A DNA stretch of 64,000 nucleotides, from positions 7,879,001 through 7,943,000 of the forward strand of contig OX419756.1 of NCBI GenBank assembly GCA_948567375.1. Reading direction: 5' to 3'. The stretch is from Lunularia cruciata. Lineage: Eukaryota; Streptophyta; Marchantiopsida; Lunulariales; Lunulariaceae. The notes below the pieces were generated by a model that saw nothing but the letters and a program-made list of their open reading frames with translations, had not been told where the DNA came from and ran no database searches. Numbering within the stretch: position 1 is the first letter of the stretch; the number at the start of each line of letters is the position of its first letter. Below, in pieces: positions 1 to 13,135 of the stretch. Made by a program: the position numbers and the translations under genes.

Positions 1-17
1 TTTAGGGACTGACTAAC

Positions 18-1520
18 CATTTTGACTGGAATTGGTCCCCACGACGGCCGTGAGAGAGGCTCTTCAATGCGATTATATTCGTCTGGATTTCCTACTTTCT
101 CGAAGCAGCTTCCACAGAGATCATAATTCACTTTCCTGAACGAGCAAGCAAACATTAGGAGAGTAACAAAACTAAGCGGAGCTTCAGTGGTTACAGTCAC
201 CGCAGGAACAGTCAAGTCAGTTTCAAGGAATCTAAAACACAGAATCATTTGTAAGACTATTTCCACAAAATTTCCAGGAATATCAGCTCCTAGACTTACT
301 TGATTGCCTTGAATCGAACTCCTGTAATTGGACACCTTTTACAGACGTCACAAGTTACACCTTCGTGGCAGACTGAATCTTCGGTAAGAATTTTAGCGTC
401 GTTCTCTGTTTTGGATGGGGCCTTCGAAATTGTGGATGTGTTGGAAGCATCATGGCCGACTGGATTCGTGGTCTCGGCTAGAGGTTCTGCAGAATTCACA
501 TCCTCCTCGTTTGTAGTAGCGGTATTGTTCGAACTCGGATCATTCTGGATCGCGTCTTTTGGTGGGGCTGATGAACTTGGTTCATCGGATGAAGTAACGC
601 CATAATTTAGATCCTCTGGCTTAGATACCCTCACTGTGAAGAGCTGCGCAGTTACTCTTTTCACGATTGTATCCAACATCTCAGGAATCTGACTCGAGGG
701 GAAAATTCCTTCAAACAGCGGGACATAGGCGTCCACTATCTTCTTCACCGAGGTTTCCAAATTTGAAGATTGTTGCTCGACTTCAGGCGTCTGAGCGGGT
801 GCAGCTTGGGCGTCACTTACGTTCCCGACTGTTTCAGAAGGTATAAGAAGCACTTGAAGACGCAGGGGATTAAGCTTCTGGATGTGGCAAGCATCTGTCA
901 GCTCCTGTTCGTTGCAAAGAGTCACAATATCGCCGTCGTTGTCGGTGTAGGTCATCTTAAGCTGCGCAGTGTTTGGGAGTTTGAACAGTTTCCGAATTTT
1001 TGCTTCTAAATCTGCGAAAGACATGTCTCCGTTTCCAACACTGACAGGGATCCTACGAAGACTACCCTCAAATTCGACCTGCATGCAGCGATCCGATGAA
1101 TCAGGGTTGGTACAGATTGGTATCACGAACGGTTGTCAGAAATATCGCATGAATTGGAGCAGTTAGGGACTATTCCAACAACTGTTCATAAGAAGACATT
1201 CAATTCAAGCTGTTTGCTTGCAAATTGCGTAATGAGTAGCGCAGTTTTGATCAATCTCCCCTCGAGAGAAATCGTTTCAGTCGGTTGTATCTCTGCAATT
1301 GCTCAGATCAATAGTCCTCTACCGACGTAGAGACTCTAGTGATTTTTTCTCTGTGGGATCGCGAGGTTATGTTACAGGGGGATAATGAAAGACAGTACAT
1401 GTCCTCTGAAGCTTCAAATCACAACAGAAGTTCCAGCGCTTATTTGCAAACACTCTCTAACTTGAAATCGATTGACCAATCTAAATCTGGTGGGACTATT
1501 ACCTTGATGATGGTTGCCAT
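18..1520 (-). CDS. NBR1-like PB1-ZZ paralogue P1 (partial, continues off the left edge)
   Basis: Spliced minus-strand gene homologous to the N-terminal part of the NBR1 gene at 46.6-49.8 kb. Exon 1 (1503-1520) encodes MATIIK and ends at donor GTAATA. Exon 2 (300-1078) follows a CAG acceptor. Exon 3 (18-135) ends in ATG before donor GTTAGT at the window edge. Junction phases match NBR1 exactly. About 305 codons are visible. The PB1 domain (residues 1-85) has the basic-face Lys6 and Arg-Arg pair and an OPCA acidic stretch (YTDNDGDIVT). A conserved IPEMLDTIVKRV segment lies mid-protein. The ZZ finger shows CDVC and DLCGSC pairs split by intron 2. PB1 proteins of this type polymerise front-to-back (family knowledge). 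Whether FW and UBA exons follow cannot be seen here. The start is set by alignment with the other copies and by the shared 5' leader. Confidence 0.8.
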
Positions 1521-1553
1521 CGTAAAATATATCCGCTCGCAAACTTTATCAAA

Positions 1554-1728
1554 GCGTTCCGATTAGCCGCAAGATCCAGTATACTTCTGCAGACAAGGGA
1601 TGATAGAGTGCAGGGGCTGAATGTTCCCGGAAGATCGATTAATCAGCGCGTTCCTGTTAGCCGCGCTAGCAAATGAAGCAGCACGAGTGAAAGTATGAGG
1701 AATGAAGACAACCAACCTGAATTATATA
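1554..1728 (-). promoter_or_regulatory. P1 core promoter and 5'-leader with two shared motifs
   Basis: On the minus strand a TATATAA box (1722-1728) precedes GCGCGGCTAACAGGAACGCG (within 1646-1667) by 54 bp. That motif is bounded by an AGCGCG/CGCGCT inverted repeat. A second, weaker copy GCGGCTAATCGGAACGC lies at 1554-1570, 34 bp before the start codon. The same arrangement is found at P2, P3 and NBR1. The positions place both motifs in the transcribed leader if initiation is about 30 bp from the TATA box. Confidence 0.7.
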
Positions 1729-3800
1729 CTCCTCCATGGCTGCGGTTTTGTCGGCAGCTTCATCTTCACTCCGTCTCCCACATGTTTCTCCACCTTTCTA
1801 CAACCTACTGGAGGGTTCTGGCTTCAAGTGCTCTCTAATGTAGTAATTTACATCGGAATAACTCCTCGTTTAATAGGAACTTCCAATGTAAATCTTTCTG
1901 AGGCAGTAATTTCTCGTCCAGCGACACAGATACACGAATGCAACAGTGACATCCAAGTTACCACTTTTTCGATCAAAGAGATACAAACATGGTACCTAGC
2001 TGTAGTCTATATGAACACGTCAGGCTTCCAGAACTCCAGGAATAGGTGTTTCCAGTCCGCCATGACATGGCCAATCCAAGTCCTTGGAAACTGGATCAAC
2101 CAAAATTGAATCAAGTCTCTAAAACTTGGAGTCCTTTGGGATTTCTATGCCGATGAGGTATATATGTCGTACATTTCGTTACGTTTTGCATTTCGCCCCG
2201 AGTGCAAAGCTTCATCTCACGGGCCCATGTGCAGGGGAATCCCATGGCCAATTGAATAAAAGTGATCCATTGGAAATGCTTCACGGAAAGGTTTATGGTT
2301 TATCCCTCTCATCATATGTCAGTCATATGGTTCGTGGTGGTTCACGGTAGGTGGGTAGTTCTTCTAAGCAACCCTCAGTTTCTGTAGGCATGAACATCTT
2401 TATTGAAGTATCGTGAACTGATGGAAATCGTACTGTAAAACTGTGTGAAAGAATAATTGAGTCTTTAGTATCACACATCCATTTGCGAATGGTCTAGAAC
2501 TACAAGAGTGTAGGGAAGTACGATTTGAGAACTGTAACTGAATGCAATCTAAAGTTCTAAAGGGTCTGAGATTAAACATGATATTTTCCTTCTCCAATTG
2601 CAATTCGTAGATCCCCGACTCAAAAACCGTATGGGGGTTGAATCCAGAACATTGGATTCCCGTGGCCAAAGTACCGAGCATTTAGTTTGTTACCTCTGGG
2701 TTTACTTTAGTTTCATTAGTGGTTTGGTGACTTCAAGACGTAATTTGGACTATAATTTGTCCTCGTTCTCTGATCTTGACAAACGGTGTAACTGAAAGTT
2801 GACTACATGAATATGAATGAATCTCTTTTCCTAATACCGCTGAAAGACAGGAATTACTGAACTTGCTTTCCGGATGGCACTGTAACAGCAAGCCGTACTT
2901 TCCATGGCAGAATAGCTTCATAGCCCAGGATCCCCAACATCGCGATCATTCGATATAGTTTTGTGTTCAGATTCTGACTGTTTATATCAATCGGAGATGT
3001 GCTTGTGCGTATTCAATTTATGAAGAAGTCCTCGGCGTGTATTTACTTTACCTGTAGAAGGATCCATTCGATGAACAAACATCGAGATAAACAAACTACT
3101 TTAACAGATTGTCGAGTTATTTCTGTACGAAATTGCTTGAAGGAAGGTAAGTTTGGATGCTCATATGACCATGATCATGCAAATAATTCAGAATTCAGAA
3201 TCGTAGCGATTCGACATTCAAAAGAAAGACGAAACAGAAGATGCATTGCAAATATACGCTGACATTAATCATCACGTTGGTGCACATATAAAATCGTAAT
3301 TGCTGGAGTTATCAATCCTTGTCCCAAGGTGGAAAAACCTTATTACAATTTATCCTTGTGTGATTGGATACACAGCAAGAAAAGGTGGAAAAAACCAACT
3401 AATGGATCTGAATTGACTGAGCTGGCTGCATGTAACAAGGCTTATTTTTGGCCGTTACACTGCTGTATGAGCGTCCTTGTGAGATTTATATACTAACTTC
3501 CAGGATGATGCGTTAGCTAGCTACGTTATCCCCTGATAACAGGGGGTCAGCAGCTTTTCACTTGATTGTCTACACCACGACGACGACCAACAACCATCAC
3601 TGGGGATAAACCCATACCAATACGCCCAGTTGCAACCGCAGGAGACATGCGCACCTATAAAATCGAAGAACTTGGTAAGTCAGATATCAGCAATCATGGA
3701 ACCGTAGGGAAACATTTCAAAGCCTACTTTTCTGATTCATACTTTTTGATTACTGACGGTTAATTTGAAGAACTCCTAGCTAGAAAAATACACTCCAGTC
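1729..3800. other. Intergenic region between P1 and P2
   Basis: I see no convincing gene here. Short open frames exist on both strands but none has recognisable domains, and none resembles the missing FW or UBA exons of NBR1. The region therefore separates the P1 promoter from the end of P2. Confidence 0.5.
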
Positions 3801-5055
3801 TCACATGTGGAACATGATTAAGGCCGGGGTTACACTTACAAGCTTGACGGAAGTTGTTCCCGGACCAGCAGGATGCTTAATCGGCTGTTCGCAGCGCTTG
3901 TAGTCGTTCGCATTGCCAACCTTCCCGAAGCAACGGCCGCAAAGATCGTAATTAACTCTCCTGCAGTGTTGAAATTCATATCAGCATCATTCACAAAGCT
4001 CGGCAAGATGAATGGGTGGTAGAGAGATTCGGAGAACAAATTTCAAATCCTAAATATGACTATCACTATGGCTTCGTCTGGACAGATAGAATTCTCACTT
4101 GACTGCCTTGAAGCGGGGTCCCACTATGGGATTTATCTGACAGATGTCGCAACTGACACCCACATGAATAGCCTGATCGCTGCCTTCTGATTTTGCTTCT
4201 GACTTCTTCTCCTCGACTTTCTTGGAAGGGGTTTCTGAGGAAACCTTGGTAGGATCATTAACCTTAGCTGCTTCTTTTGGTCCAGGAGTACATGTTGCAT
4301 TGCTTTCCTTTTCTTTTTCAGGATGCCTCTGCGATGTCACCATCTTGAAAATATTCTCCATCATCTGAGGAACCTGATTTGGGTGAAGTGCGGCTTGGAA
4401 AACAGGATCAACAATCTTAACTGTCTTCTTCGCAGACTTTTCTGAAGTCACGGGTTTTCCATGCGGCCTCTGATTTGATTGCTGCCCTGGAGGTCTCTCA
4501 GTGACGGGAGGACTGTTGTGTTGTGCAACTTCGGGAACCTTATGTGACAGAGCTACATGAACATACAGAGGATTGATCTTCTGTGTGATGCACGCGTCGG
4601 TGAGATCCTGATCGTTTGCCATGGTTACGACGTCGTTTTCCTTGTCCTTGTATGTCATCTGAAGTTGTGAAGTATTCGGGAGCTTGAACAAATCCCGTAC
4701 TTTTGCTTCCAATTTGGTGAAAGACAAATCCTCCTTCTCTGCCCTGCTGACAAGGAGGCGACGTAAAGTGCCCTCGTACTCAACCTGGGATCACATTGAA
4801 CATCAGCTTCGATGAGAATGGATACAGCTAACCAACTTTCAGTAAAACCATGGAGAGTGTGCCGTGGATGCCTTGTCAATGATTAATACATCTGGGTGAT
4901 CAACGATGACATGTAAACAAGGCTCAAGCAAAACATGCAGCTAGTAATTTATAACAAGAATGTCTAGTTGCTCCGGAAACGAGCGATAATTCATAAAACT
5001 AGGCAAATGTTTCAGAAGTCCAGTAGAAGCGCCCAACCTTAATGATGTAAGCCAT
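3801..5055 (-). CDS. NBR1-like PB1-ZZ paralogue P2
   Basis: Minus-strand three-exon gene. Exon 1 (5038-5055) encodes MAYIIK and has an unusual donor, GTTGGG. Exon 2 is 4099-4784 and exon 3 is 3840-3960. Phases are the same as in NBR1. After exon 3 the next GT donor is present (GTAAGT), but I find no FW-domain exon in the 2 kb that follows. Reading through gives 12 more codons and TGA at 3801-3803, for a protein of about 287 aa. The PB1 domain keeps Lys6 and an OPCA motif (YKDKENDVVTMANDQDLTDA). The linker is rich in Lys/Glu/Ser. The ZZ finger has CDIC and DLCGRC pairs. If it is translated, it could join PB1 filaments but has no UBA or LIR. The truncated end is inferred; a distant exon would change it. 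Confidence 0.75.
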
Positions 5056-5081
5056 GGTACTGATTGGAGAAAAGGAATCAA

Positions 5082-5245
5082 GCGTCCCGGTTAGCCGCTG
5101 TGTAGATTCCAGAATACAGATCGAAGAATCAACCGTACGATGAGGAGAGCTGAAAATTCGAGTAACTAGCGCGTTCCTGTAAGCCGCGCTGATGAACTGT
5201 GAAATGTAAGTGATGAATAAGAGGATCGAAGAGGGCAATTATATA
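5082..5245 (-). promoter_or_regulatory. P2 core promoter and 5'-leader with two shared motifs
   Basis: Minus-strand TATATAA box at 5239-5245. The first shared motif, GCGCGGCTTACAGGAACGCG, lies within 5169-5190 (48 bp away, with AGCGCG/CGCGCT arms). The second copy, GCGGCTAACCGGGACGC, is at 5082-5098, 26 bp before the ATG. Spacing matches the other three family members. Confidence 0.7.
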
Positions 5246-7065
5246 CTTTTCCGCTGAGAACCATCAAGCGGGGCGTCGCCTTCACTCCAAAGGTACAGAG
5301 CTCCTTCAAGTACGTTCCAGCAGTTTCTTCAAACATCCTAGATGGTCCTATTTGAAATCTGAGATAAAATTGTCGGTAAAAGAAGATTTCACATCTATGT
5401 AGGAAGTGTTCCGTCTCAATGCATAACTCGCCCATGTAACTACAAGCTACACTGTCACTCCCAGAAAAAGGAAGTTACACAGGTTAAAGTTCATAGGATC
5501 CGACTGAGGTACCTTGTAATTCCACACAGAGTACTGTTCCACTGTGACAAGCTACTCTACTGAAATCTGATTCCAAATTTGAACTAATAGGAGACACGTC
5601 AAGTTTCTTGAGTCTAAAGTTTAACGCATACAGCTGGAAGCTGAGCCATGAATATAGCAAGCCCTGTGAACTTGATATGCTGACCTTAAGCTTTCAATTA
5701 AGATGATCATTGAACTTTCGTGATTTATTATCTTGGACCGGTTGACATCATCTCATGGAAGATGTTTAAATCAAAGAGTTGCGATTGTGAGACAGCATTC
5801 AGTATTGGTCTGAAAATGCAAATCTTAGTGAGATACAATGGTTGATTGTTCTATGCAATTGCAGACCGGAGCAAATTCTATCCCGTATGAACTAGTCGTA
5901 TGGGATTGCACCATGAACTCCAATTCAATCATGTAACTTTTCCCGAATTCAGGTTCTTTGTTAAGGTTCATACACAAACTACCAGAAGTTCTCCATTATG
6001 AGAAACTCTGAATGGTATGGACTGATTGACGAGAAATCCATGGCCATGGTCAAGAACAACGGATGGTTTAGATTTCGGTTCTAGGCGCTTTTACGAGATT
6101 GTGCGTACATTTACATGATGAAATTAGAAGGGGAAGATCCTTGAAGTCTCAGTCAGTCGAGGGGAACGGGCTCCTCACCGAGAAATACCATTCAATGGGA
6201 AACTGTTCTTTCGTTCACAGTTGCCTCTAAAGTATCGTTCAAGCGGTCAAACACCAGTTTAACCGTTGTCTGCTACACTACGAAATCGAAAGCAGGCAGG
6301 CAGAACATGCGCCTAATTTAAATAGAAGATTGGAGAATTGGATAGGAGATTGGAACACTGGAGATCTATGCTAGAATGTACGGCAGGTAGTTTTGTTCCT
6401 GTGATCGGCACCCCAAAGCGAGCAGAATCAGTGGATGTAGGACGAGGAGGAAGCAGACTTTATCCCGATACTTTACGGTCACTCTACCAAAAGGCTGCTA
6501 CACTTTGTAACCAGTGGTTACAGGCGTCGGCTCGTCAACCCTAGAAGGTGTCCCCAGGTATGTCGTGGATACGATTAGACGATTGCAAGTAACTCAGCTT
6601 GAAACTTCTTATAGCTGTACAATCATATAAATCTCTGAGATGGATGTAACTAAAGACGTAAAACGAAAAATGAATGTTTCATCTCTGTCTAGCTCGATTG
6701 AAGTGCAAGTTGTGAATTATGGTAAGAAATATTGCTGGAAGTGCAAGAACTGCAAATGTCATAGGTAGACCCAGGAATATTTTCATGTTGCCGATTTTTT
6801 ATGTGTGAATTTATAAATCTATTTATTAATAAATATCGCATATTTATCTCAAAGCTATGATTTACATTACATGAAATTATTTTAAGCATAAATTTTAAAT
6901 TAGATGATATATATTATCCCTAAATTTCTTTTAATTTAATTTGAAAACTCTTCTTGAAAATTTTGCTTTGTATGATGATAAATTGGACTAATTGGGAACT
7001 TCCAATTGCGTTATCCAAAGATTGCACTTGTCGTGAGAGAATTTTATCTTGATTCTTGTAGGTAA
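5246..7065. other. Intergenic region upstream of P2
   Basis: No gene recognised. Base composition becomes strongly AT-rich from about 6.75 kb, marking the edge of the repeat-rich block. A short open frame at 6338-6544 on the plus strand has no domain that I recognise. Confidence 0.45.
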
Positions 7066-7141
7066 GTGCTGTGCGTATCGACCCGTGCAGTGCTGTAGCT
7101 AACGCGTTAAGTATCCCGCCTGGGGAGTACGTTCGCAAGAA

Positions 7142-7203
<62 letters not shown>

Positions 7204-7210
7204 CAACGCG
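7066..7210 (+). pseudogene. Nuclear insertion of plastid 16S rRNA fragment (NUPT)
   Basis: About 145 bp reads as the central conserved part of plastid small-subunit rRNA. It includes the hallmarks GTAGCTAACGCGTTAAGTAT, CCCGCCTGGGGAGTACG, AAACTCAAAGGAATTGACGG and GCGGTGGAGCATGTGGTTTA in the correct order. Similarity stops abruptly on both sides in AT-rich DNA (before about 7066 and after GATGCAA near 7206). No other part of an rRNA operon is present, so this is an isolated organelle-DNA fragment and not a working rRNA gene. Confidence 0.93.
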
Positions 7211-8109
7211 TCGAATTTTCAAGTTATTTTTTCTTTTATTATTGCTTGAAAGTTTTCAAGTTTATGGATTTCTAAACCATGTTCAAATCAAATGATGGGG
7301 GTATGTTAATCTAGTGTAGAGTGCTATTGCCTGATCCATCCATGCAGTGAAGGGCTAGAATGCCATGTAGTATACCTGCAATAAAAAAAAAAAAAAAAAA
7401 GCATCAAGAAGTGTAAAGGGATAACAAGTCTTCCTGCCTAAAGCAAAGTGCTAAATCCTAGTTTCCAAAGCAAAAGAAATAAAGTAAAGTGATGGAGATT
7501 TGGTTTTAACCAATGAGGTGAGGTAATGAGGATGGTTAGAGAGACAGTCATAGCTCTTTTCTTCTATGAGGAACCTTATTTTACATTATTAAATTGGTGA
7601 TAAAAAAGTTAAAAATTCTCTATAGCCAAAGATACAACGGTATTAGAGGATATGTGTGGTTTATAATGATCTTCCTTCCTCGTGGTAGTGATCATTGCTA
7701 TTGATTTTGTCTAAACACAGTTTTTTGCTAGTTACTTTGCAGATAAAGGGCTTGCAACCACCATATAATATAAATCATAACTTTGAAATAATAATCAAGA
7801 CCTATTATCTAAGCATCATAAGTAAATAAATCAAATTTCATAATAGATGCCAAAAGAAAAGGGTGACCGGCTATAAGATCCTGTCTAATAATAGATAGAG
7901 AAGTGACATTCTTTCATCAATAAACATTTAAATCTCTCTCTCTATGTTGTGCTAAGACAATCCCTATACAGAAACAACCCAAACAAGAATGCATTAATCA
8001 TTGATAAAGTAGATTATAAAGATGTGCTAAGCGTATAGGTGGAAGATTATTATCTTATGGTAATGGGTGTTGGGAGAGCTAGGAAGAGTGAATTATGTAG
8101 GGAGATCAA
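7211..8109. other. AT-rich spacer with a poly-A run
   Basis: No gene seen. An uninterrupted run of 18-19 adenines lies at about 7382-7400. The rest is low-complexity AT-rich DNA leading into the first LTR. Confidence 0.5.
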
Positions 8110-8513
8110 GAATAGTATAATACTATAGAGTTAGTAGAGAAGATAGTAGAGGCTATTGAGTTATAAAATAAGTCAAATATACCTATGAATTTAAGGATAT
8201 TATAGAAGCACCAAGGAAGCTTCTTGTTAAAATGTTCTAGAAGCACCTAGGAATTTTGTTGATGGTATGTTTCTAGGTACCTTCAAAGGATTGGATAACT
8301 TAGCTTGTATGCCAAGTAAAAGGTTTCTTAAAAGAAGTTTGTTTGGAAGCTTCTCGGTTAGCTTAGCTTGCACTCCAAGAAGAGTACTTTAAGAAAGAAG
8401 CTTCCTTGGAAGCTTTTCAAGAAGCCCAGCTCATGCTAGGCATTTGGAGTTTCCCTCATTTGAGTGTTACATTGTGATCTTCCATTCTCTAATTCTCTAC
8501 TCGGTCTTTTACG
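8110..8513 (+). repeat. 5' LTR of element A (family 1, decayed)
   Basis: It ends in GGTCTTTTACG directly before the primer-binding site TTGGTATTAGAGC (8514-8526). It carries the family's AAGCTT-rich blocks and the phrase CATGCTAGGCATTTGGAG. The left boundary is approximate because the start is degraded. Confidence 0.6.
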
Positions 8514-11500
8514 TTGGTATTAGAGCAAGAATGGGATGGATAAAATCTATCAACCATTAATTCTATTTCCTCCAAACCATTGGGGTGTTTGTGTCCATAT
8601 CCTACCAATGTATTCTTTCACAAATTTCATCATTTCATGCTATAGGCAAAATTTTCTAAACACAATCACCTTGTCCAATGAACCATGATCCTTCCAAATA
8701 TGACTTACAAAGACCGGTGGATGTGTTGCATTTATATGTTAAATTAGATAATTGCAGTTTGGTAAAGTAGTAATCATGGTGATGATGACCAAAGTTATCA
8801 TTGCAATAATAGATTGAACACCTTACTTGGCAGATATAATGATAGTCAATAATAAGAGCAGTTAGAGAGAGTAAAATTTTGATAAGAAGAAGATAAAATT
8901 TTATTATCAAAGCCAAAGGTATTTGAAGTCAAAAATCTATCAGATGCAATAGAAGATTTAGTGTTTGATTGCAAATTTTGTTTTTGAAGCTACCATTCTT
9001 TTAGATGAAAGGTGAAATTCTCTTGGCTTCAAGCCAATTAGTTGAAGTGGCAAAACTATCATGTGGATTCCAAGAAGAGAAAGCTCAATGGCAATTTATT
9101 GCTACAATCTCAACATGTGAAGGATACAAAAGTGCAATAATTGAGCAATTCCAAGCTATATATGTTGCATTAGCCTTATGAGATAGAGTGGTAGAATTGA
9201 AAAATATTGGTTTGGTGAGAAGCTACATCATTTAGTTCTAAAATAAAATAATATAAATTCTAAGATATTGGAAGGCAAAGCTCAAGATTTGTTTGTAAGA
9301 AGCTTGAAATCACACACCAAGTTGGAAGTAACCATGTATGAGCCAAAACAATTAAGAGTAACCATGCAAGTGGTTGAGCCCTTTAATTCTTTGGTTGTCA
9401 CAACTTGGTCTCAAACACAACCTTCATAAAAACAATAAGAATATCACATATGGTTGGAGGATCTGACACTAATGGAGATTGATGCCATCCATTGGAGACC
9501 ACTTGACATTAAAAATAAAGAAAGATTATGATAAAATGGTGATTGCTTTTATTGTTACCAAATTGGACATTGCATTGCCAGCTATCTAACTAGGAATGGA
9601 CCTCAATCCACTACCCAAATGGAGTTCTTGGAGTGTGAGGATAAGGGAAACAAAGAATCCCACTATGAGATATTGAGCCACATACTAGGAACATGATTTG
9701 TTCCAATAGGATTGAAGGTTCAACTTGTGGAAGTATGATTTACATGTAAGGTATAATATCTTATCATGGTTGTTGAGTTTTGGTTGATTGTGTTAGTTTA
9801 ATATACATGCTATTATCAAAGGAGTTTTTTATTCATATCAAGTCATTATTTGATAAAAATTGATGATAGTTGATGGTAGAAAGAGTTTTGCATTTGTACC
9901 TCACATCTTGTTACATTGAAAATTGGTAGAAATATCTAGAGTATATGAGGCTTTTAGTAGCTCCTCTACAATATGATGTCATTCTAGGTCTCCCTTGGCT
10001 TGAACTCCATAAGGTTCAATTTAATTAGGCCTGACAATAAAATTAAGTACAACACCAAGGTAAGGCTTATTGATTAGGTTGTTTGTCACCTTTGAGGAAG
10101 ACACATAAGAGTAGTAAGTCACAAGATGGGAAGTTTGTCAATATAGTGGCTATATAACACACTTTAGAGGAAGATGTTCTTGTTTTTATTATGTGTATCA
10201 AATTGATTGCACAAGGAGAATTTGATGAGGATAAGAAGTCTCAACAAAAAGTAAGGGTGATAACATAATTCAAGAGTTTGCAAATGTGTTTTTGGATGAT
10301 CTTCCAAAGGTGTTACCCTTTGATCAAGGTATACTTTTCAAGATCAAGCAATTGCCAAGTAGTACTCCAATGAATAGACCAATCTATTTGGAAGAGCTTC
10401 AAACAACATTGACCAAGTTGTTAGAGAAGGATGTCATACAACATAGTACATATCCTTGGAGAACATTCATAATATTGTATTAAACAAGAATGTAGGACCT
10501 CAATTTTGTATTGACTATTTGAGTCTCCATAAGCAAACCGTGAAGAATGCATATCTGTTACCTTGAATTGATGATTTGTTTGTTGGATCAATTAAGTAGA
10601 TCACTATACTTCTCCAAGTTATATCTTCAAAGTGTTTATTGGTAGATTCTAATTGATGGAGAAGATGTGCATAAGATAACCTTTTGTACAAGGTGCAGGT
10701 ATTTTGAATGAAGAGTTTTACTTTTTGAGCTCACTAATACTCCGATAGTCCTCATGGGCCAAATGTATTGCATGTTAGATGGAATATTGGAATGATACAT
10801 GGTTGTGTTCTTGGATGATATTTTGATTTACAATAACACAAACAGAACAAACTAATCACATTTGAGAAATCTTGAGATAATTGCAATAATGGAAGTTCTA
10901 TTACAAGAAGTCCAAGTGTACCTTTTGGTAGAAAAAAATTAATTCCTTGACCATAAGGTTTCAATAGAGTGAATCAAGATTGAAGAGGAGAAAATCAAGG
11001 CTATTACAAATTGTCCTACTCTTGAGGATGCCATGGAAGTTTGGAGATCTAATGGATTGGTGAGTTTTTCTATCAATGGTTCATCAATTATTATGCTTAT
11101 ATGGCCACACCTTTGATTGATGTCTTGGGGAAAATAAGCTTGGAGTGAACTATCAAATATAAAGAGGCATTCAAGAATTTGAAGCATATGGTGTCTTCAA
11201 GAGTCATCAAAAATATGATCCTCAACTACCTTGTGTGGTTGTTTCTTATACCTCTAATTTTACCTTGGAGTTGTGTCACAACAAGAATTTTCATACGGGT
11301 TACATCCCATGGCCTTTATGTCTTGCAAACTAAACACAATAAGAAGTATATATTTTTCTCAAGATCAAGAACCCCTAGCAATAGTATATACCAAAAAGGT
11401 ATGGAAACATTACCTCTTGGGCAAAAAAGTGATAATGCAAATCAATCACAAACCCTTGATGCATACCTCATATTTGGAGCACATGAAGATTCTACATCAT

Positions 11501-12395
11501 TAATAGGAGGAACAATTACAATTATTTGATATCAAGACTGAGTACAAACCAACAAGTTTTGTATAATTTGCAATGCCTTGTCATGTCAACTAATTTGAAG
11601 ATTTTCCTTGAATTTCTCATGATAGTAACAATCACCAAGGTGTTGATATAATCAAAGGTATAAATAAAGTTCAAGACTACTTTACAATAGAAAAAATTTC
11701 CTTCATTTTGTGCAAATTTTTCTTGCATCACATGACAAAGAATACAACACCTTTTCAATCAAAGAAGGGCTCTTATTTTATGATGACCAAATCTAAATTC
11801 TAATTATGTGAGATCTACAATTAGTGTGAGTTCAAAAGGTGCATGAATTACCAATTGTTGGATACATGGGGTGGACAAGACCTTGAGCATCCTACAATAT
11901 CAATGATGATGGCCAAACTTGGCACATAAGGTTTGAGAATTGTCTTATCTTGTGAGAGTTGCTAATGCAACAAAACCAACAACCAAACACTAAGCATACT
12001 ATTCCAACCACTCTCCATCCCATCTACATGATAGAAACATGTGAGCTTAGATCTAATCATATATGTGCCAAAGACAAACCAAGGCCATATATCAATCATA
12101 AGGTTTGTTGATAAGCTTAGCAAGCAAATTCATTTGGTGCCTATCTTAAATATAGTGGATACTCTAATGTTGGCTCATATCTAACTTTGACATTTGTCTC
12201 CAAGCACCAGGGGGTGCCATAGGTTCTCATTTTGGATCATGATTATAAGTAAAATTTGGCAAGTGTTCTTCAAGCTACTTAACATTAAACTTGCCTTGTC
12301 TATGACCAATCATCCTTAAATAGATGGGCACACCAAACAACTTAATTATACTTTGGAGGATATGCTATATGCTTATGTTAAAATTCATCACCAAT
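8514..12395 (+). pseudogene. Element A internal region, left part: gag-pol remnant
   Basis: Heavily mutated Ty3/gypsy coding region in the order PBS, small leader ORF, gag (from about 8770), CCHC knuckle near 9540, protease about 9.78-10.0 kb, reverse transcriptase about 10.3-10.9 kb, RNase H about 11.2-11.5 kb and integrase from about 11.9 kb. Many stops and frameshifts make it non-coding now. It stops inside integrase at 12395, where element C is inserted, and resumes at 27463. Confidence 0.75.
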
Positions 12396-12868
12396 TGTAA
12401 AAATATGGAGTTACCAACGAGCAAGGCTAATGAAATAGTAAATAAGCCAAAGTAGCCTAGAATATTCTAAAAGTATCTAGGAAGCTACTTGGTGTATTCC
12501 AAGTATTGGGTACCAAGCATGACAAGTGGTGACTTCTAGGAAGAAGTTTCCTGACAAGCTTAGCTTGCAACCCAAGTAAATAACTTCTAGAAGGAAGCTA
12601 CTAGAAAGTTTCTAACTAGCTTAGCTTGCATGCCAAGTAAGTGGCTTCTAGAAGGAAACTTCTTGAGAAACTTCACTGTTAACTTGGCTTGGATTCCAAG
12701 AAGTGGTTTAAGGAAGCTTCTTGAGAAGGCTTAAGGATTGAGAAGCTTTCATTCTCCCTATAAATAACAAAGCCCAAGCTTATGTGAGGCATTGGGAGTT
12801 CCACACACTCAAGTGTCTCAATGTGATTTTCTATTCTCTTTTTTCTCTCCTTGGACTTGGTCTTTACA
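12396..12868 (+). repeat. 5' LTR of element C
   Basis: Starts TGTAAAAATATGGAG and ends GTCTTTACA, immediately followed by the initiator-Met tRNA primer site. It contains several AAGCTTC blocks and a TATAAATA box near the right part. Confidence 0.8.
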
Positions 12869-13135
12869 TTGGTATCAGAGCAAGAACAAGATGGATGGAA
12901 TTTATGGACCAAAAAATCCATTTCAACCAAACCACTAGGATTTTCATGTTTGTGTAATATCTAAATATTAATTCACGTAGTTCATCACCTCACTCTTTGG
13001 GCAATTTTTTTTGAATGCAATCACTTTGTCCAAGGAACCTTTGGTACTTTTGGTTGTAATTTATGGAGAATGGTAGACGTGTTGCCTCTATGTGTTAATT
13101 TAGATAAATTGGAGGTAGTGTGGTAGAGTTGTAGT

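Noticed and set aside
18-5055. P1 and P2 as processed (retrotransposed) NBR1 copies
   Set aside because: They retain all introns at identical phases and the promoter motifs, and lack poly-A tails, so they are DNA duplicates.
7066-7210. A functional rRNA gene
   Set aside because: Only about 145 bp of 16S is present, with abrupt ends and no operon context; it is an organelle-DNA insert.
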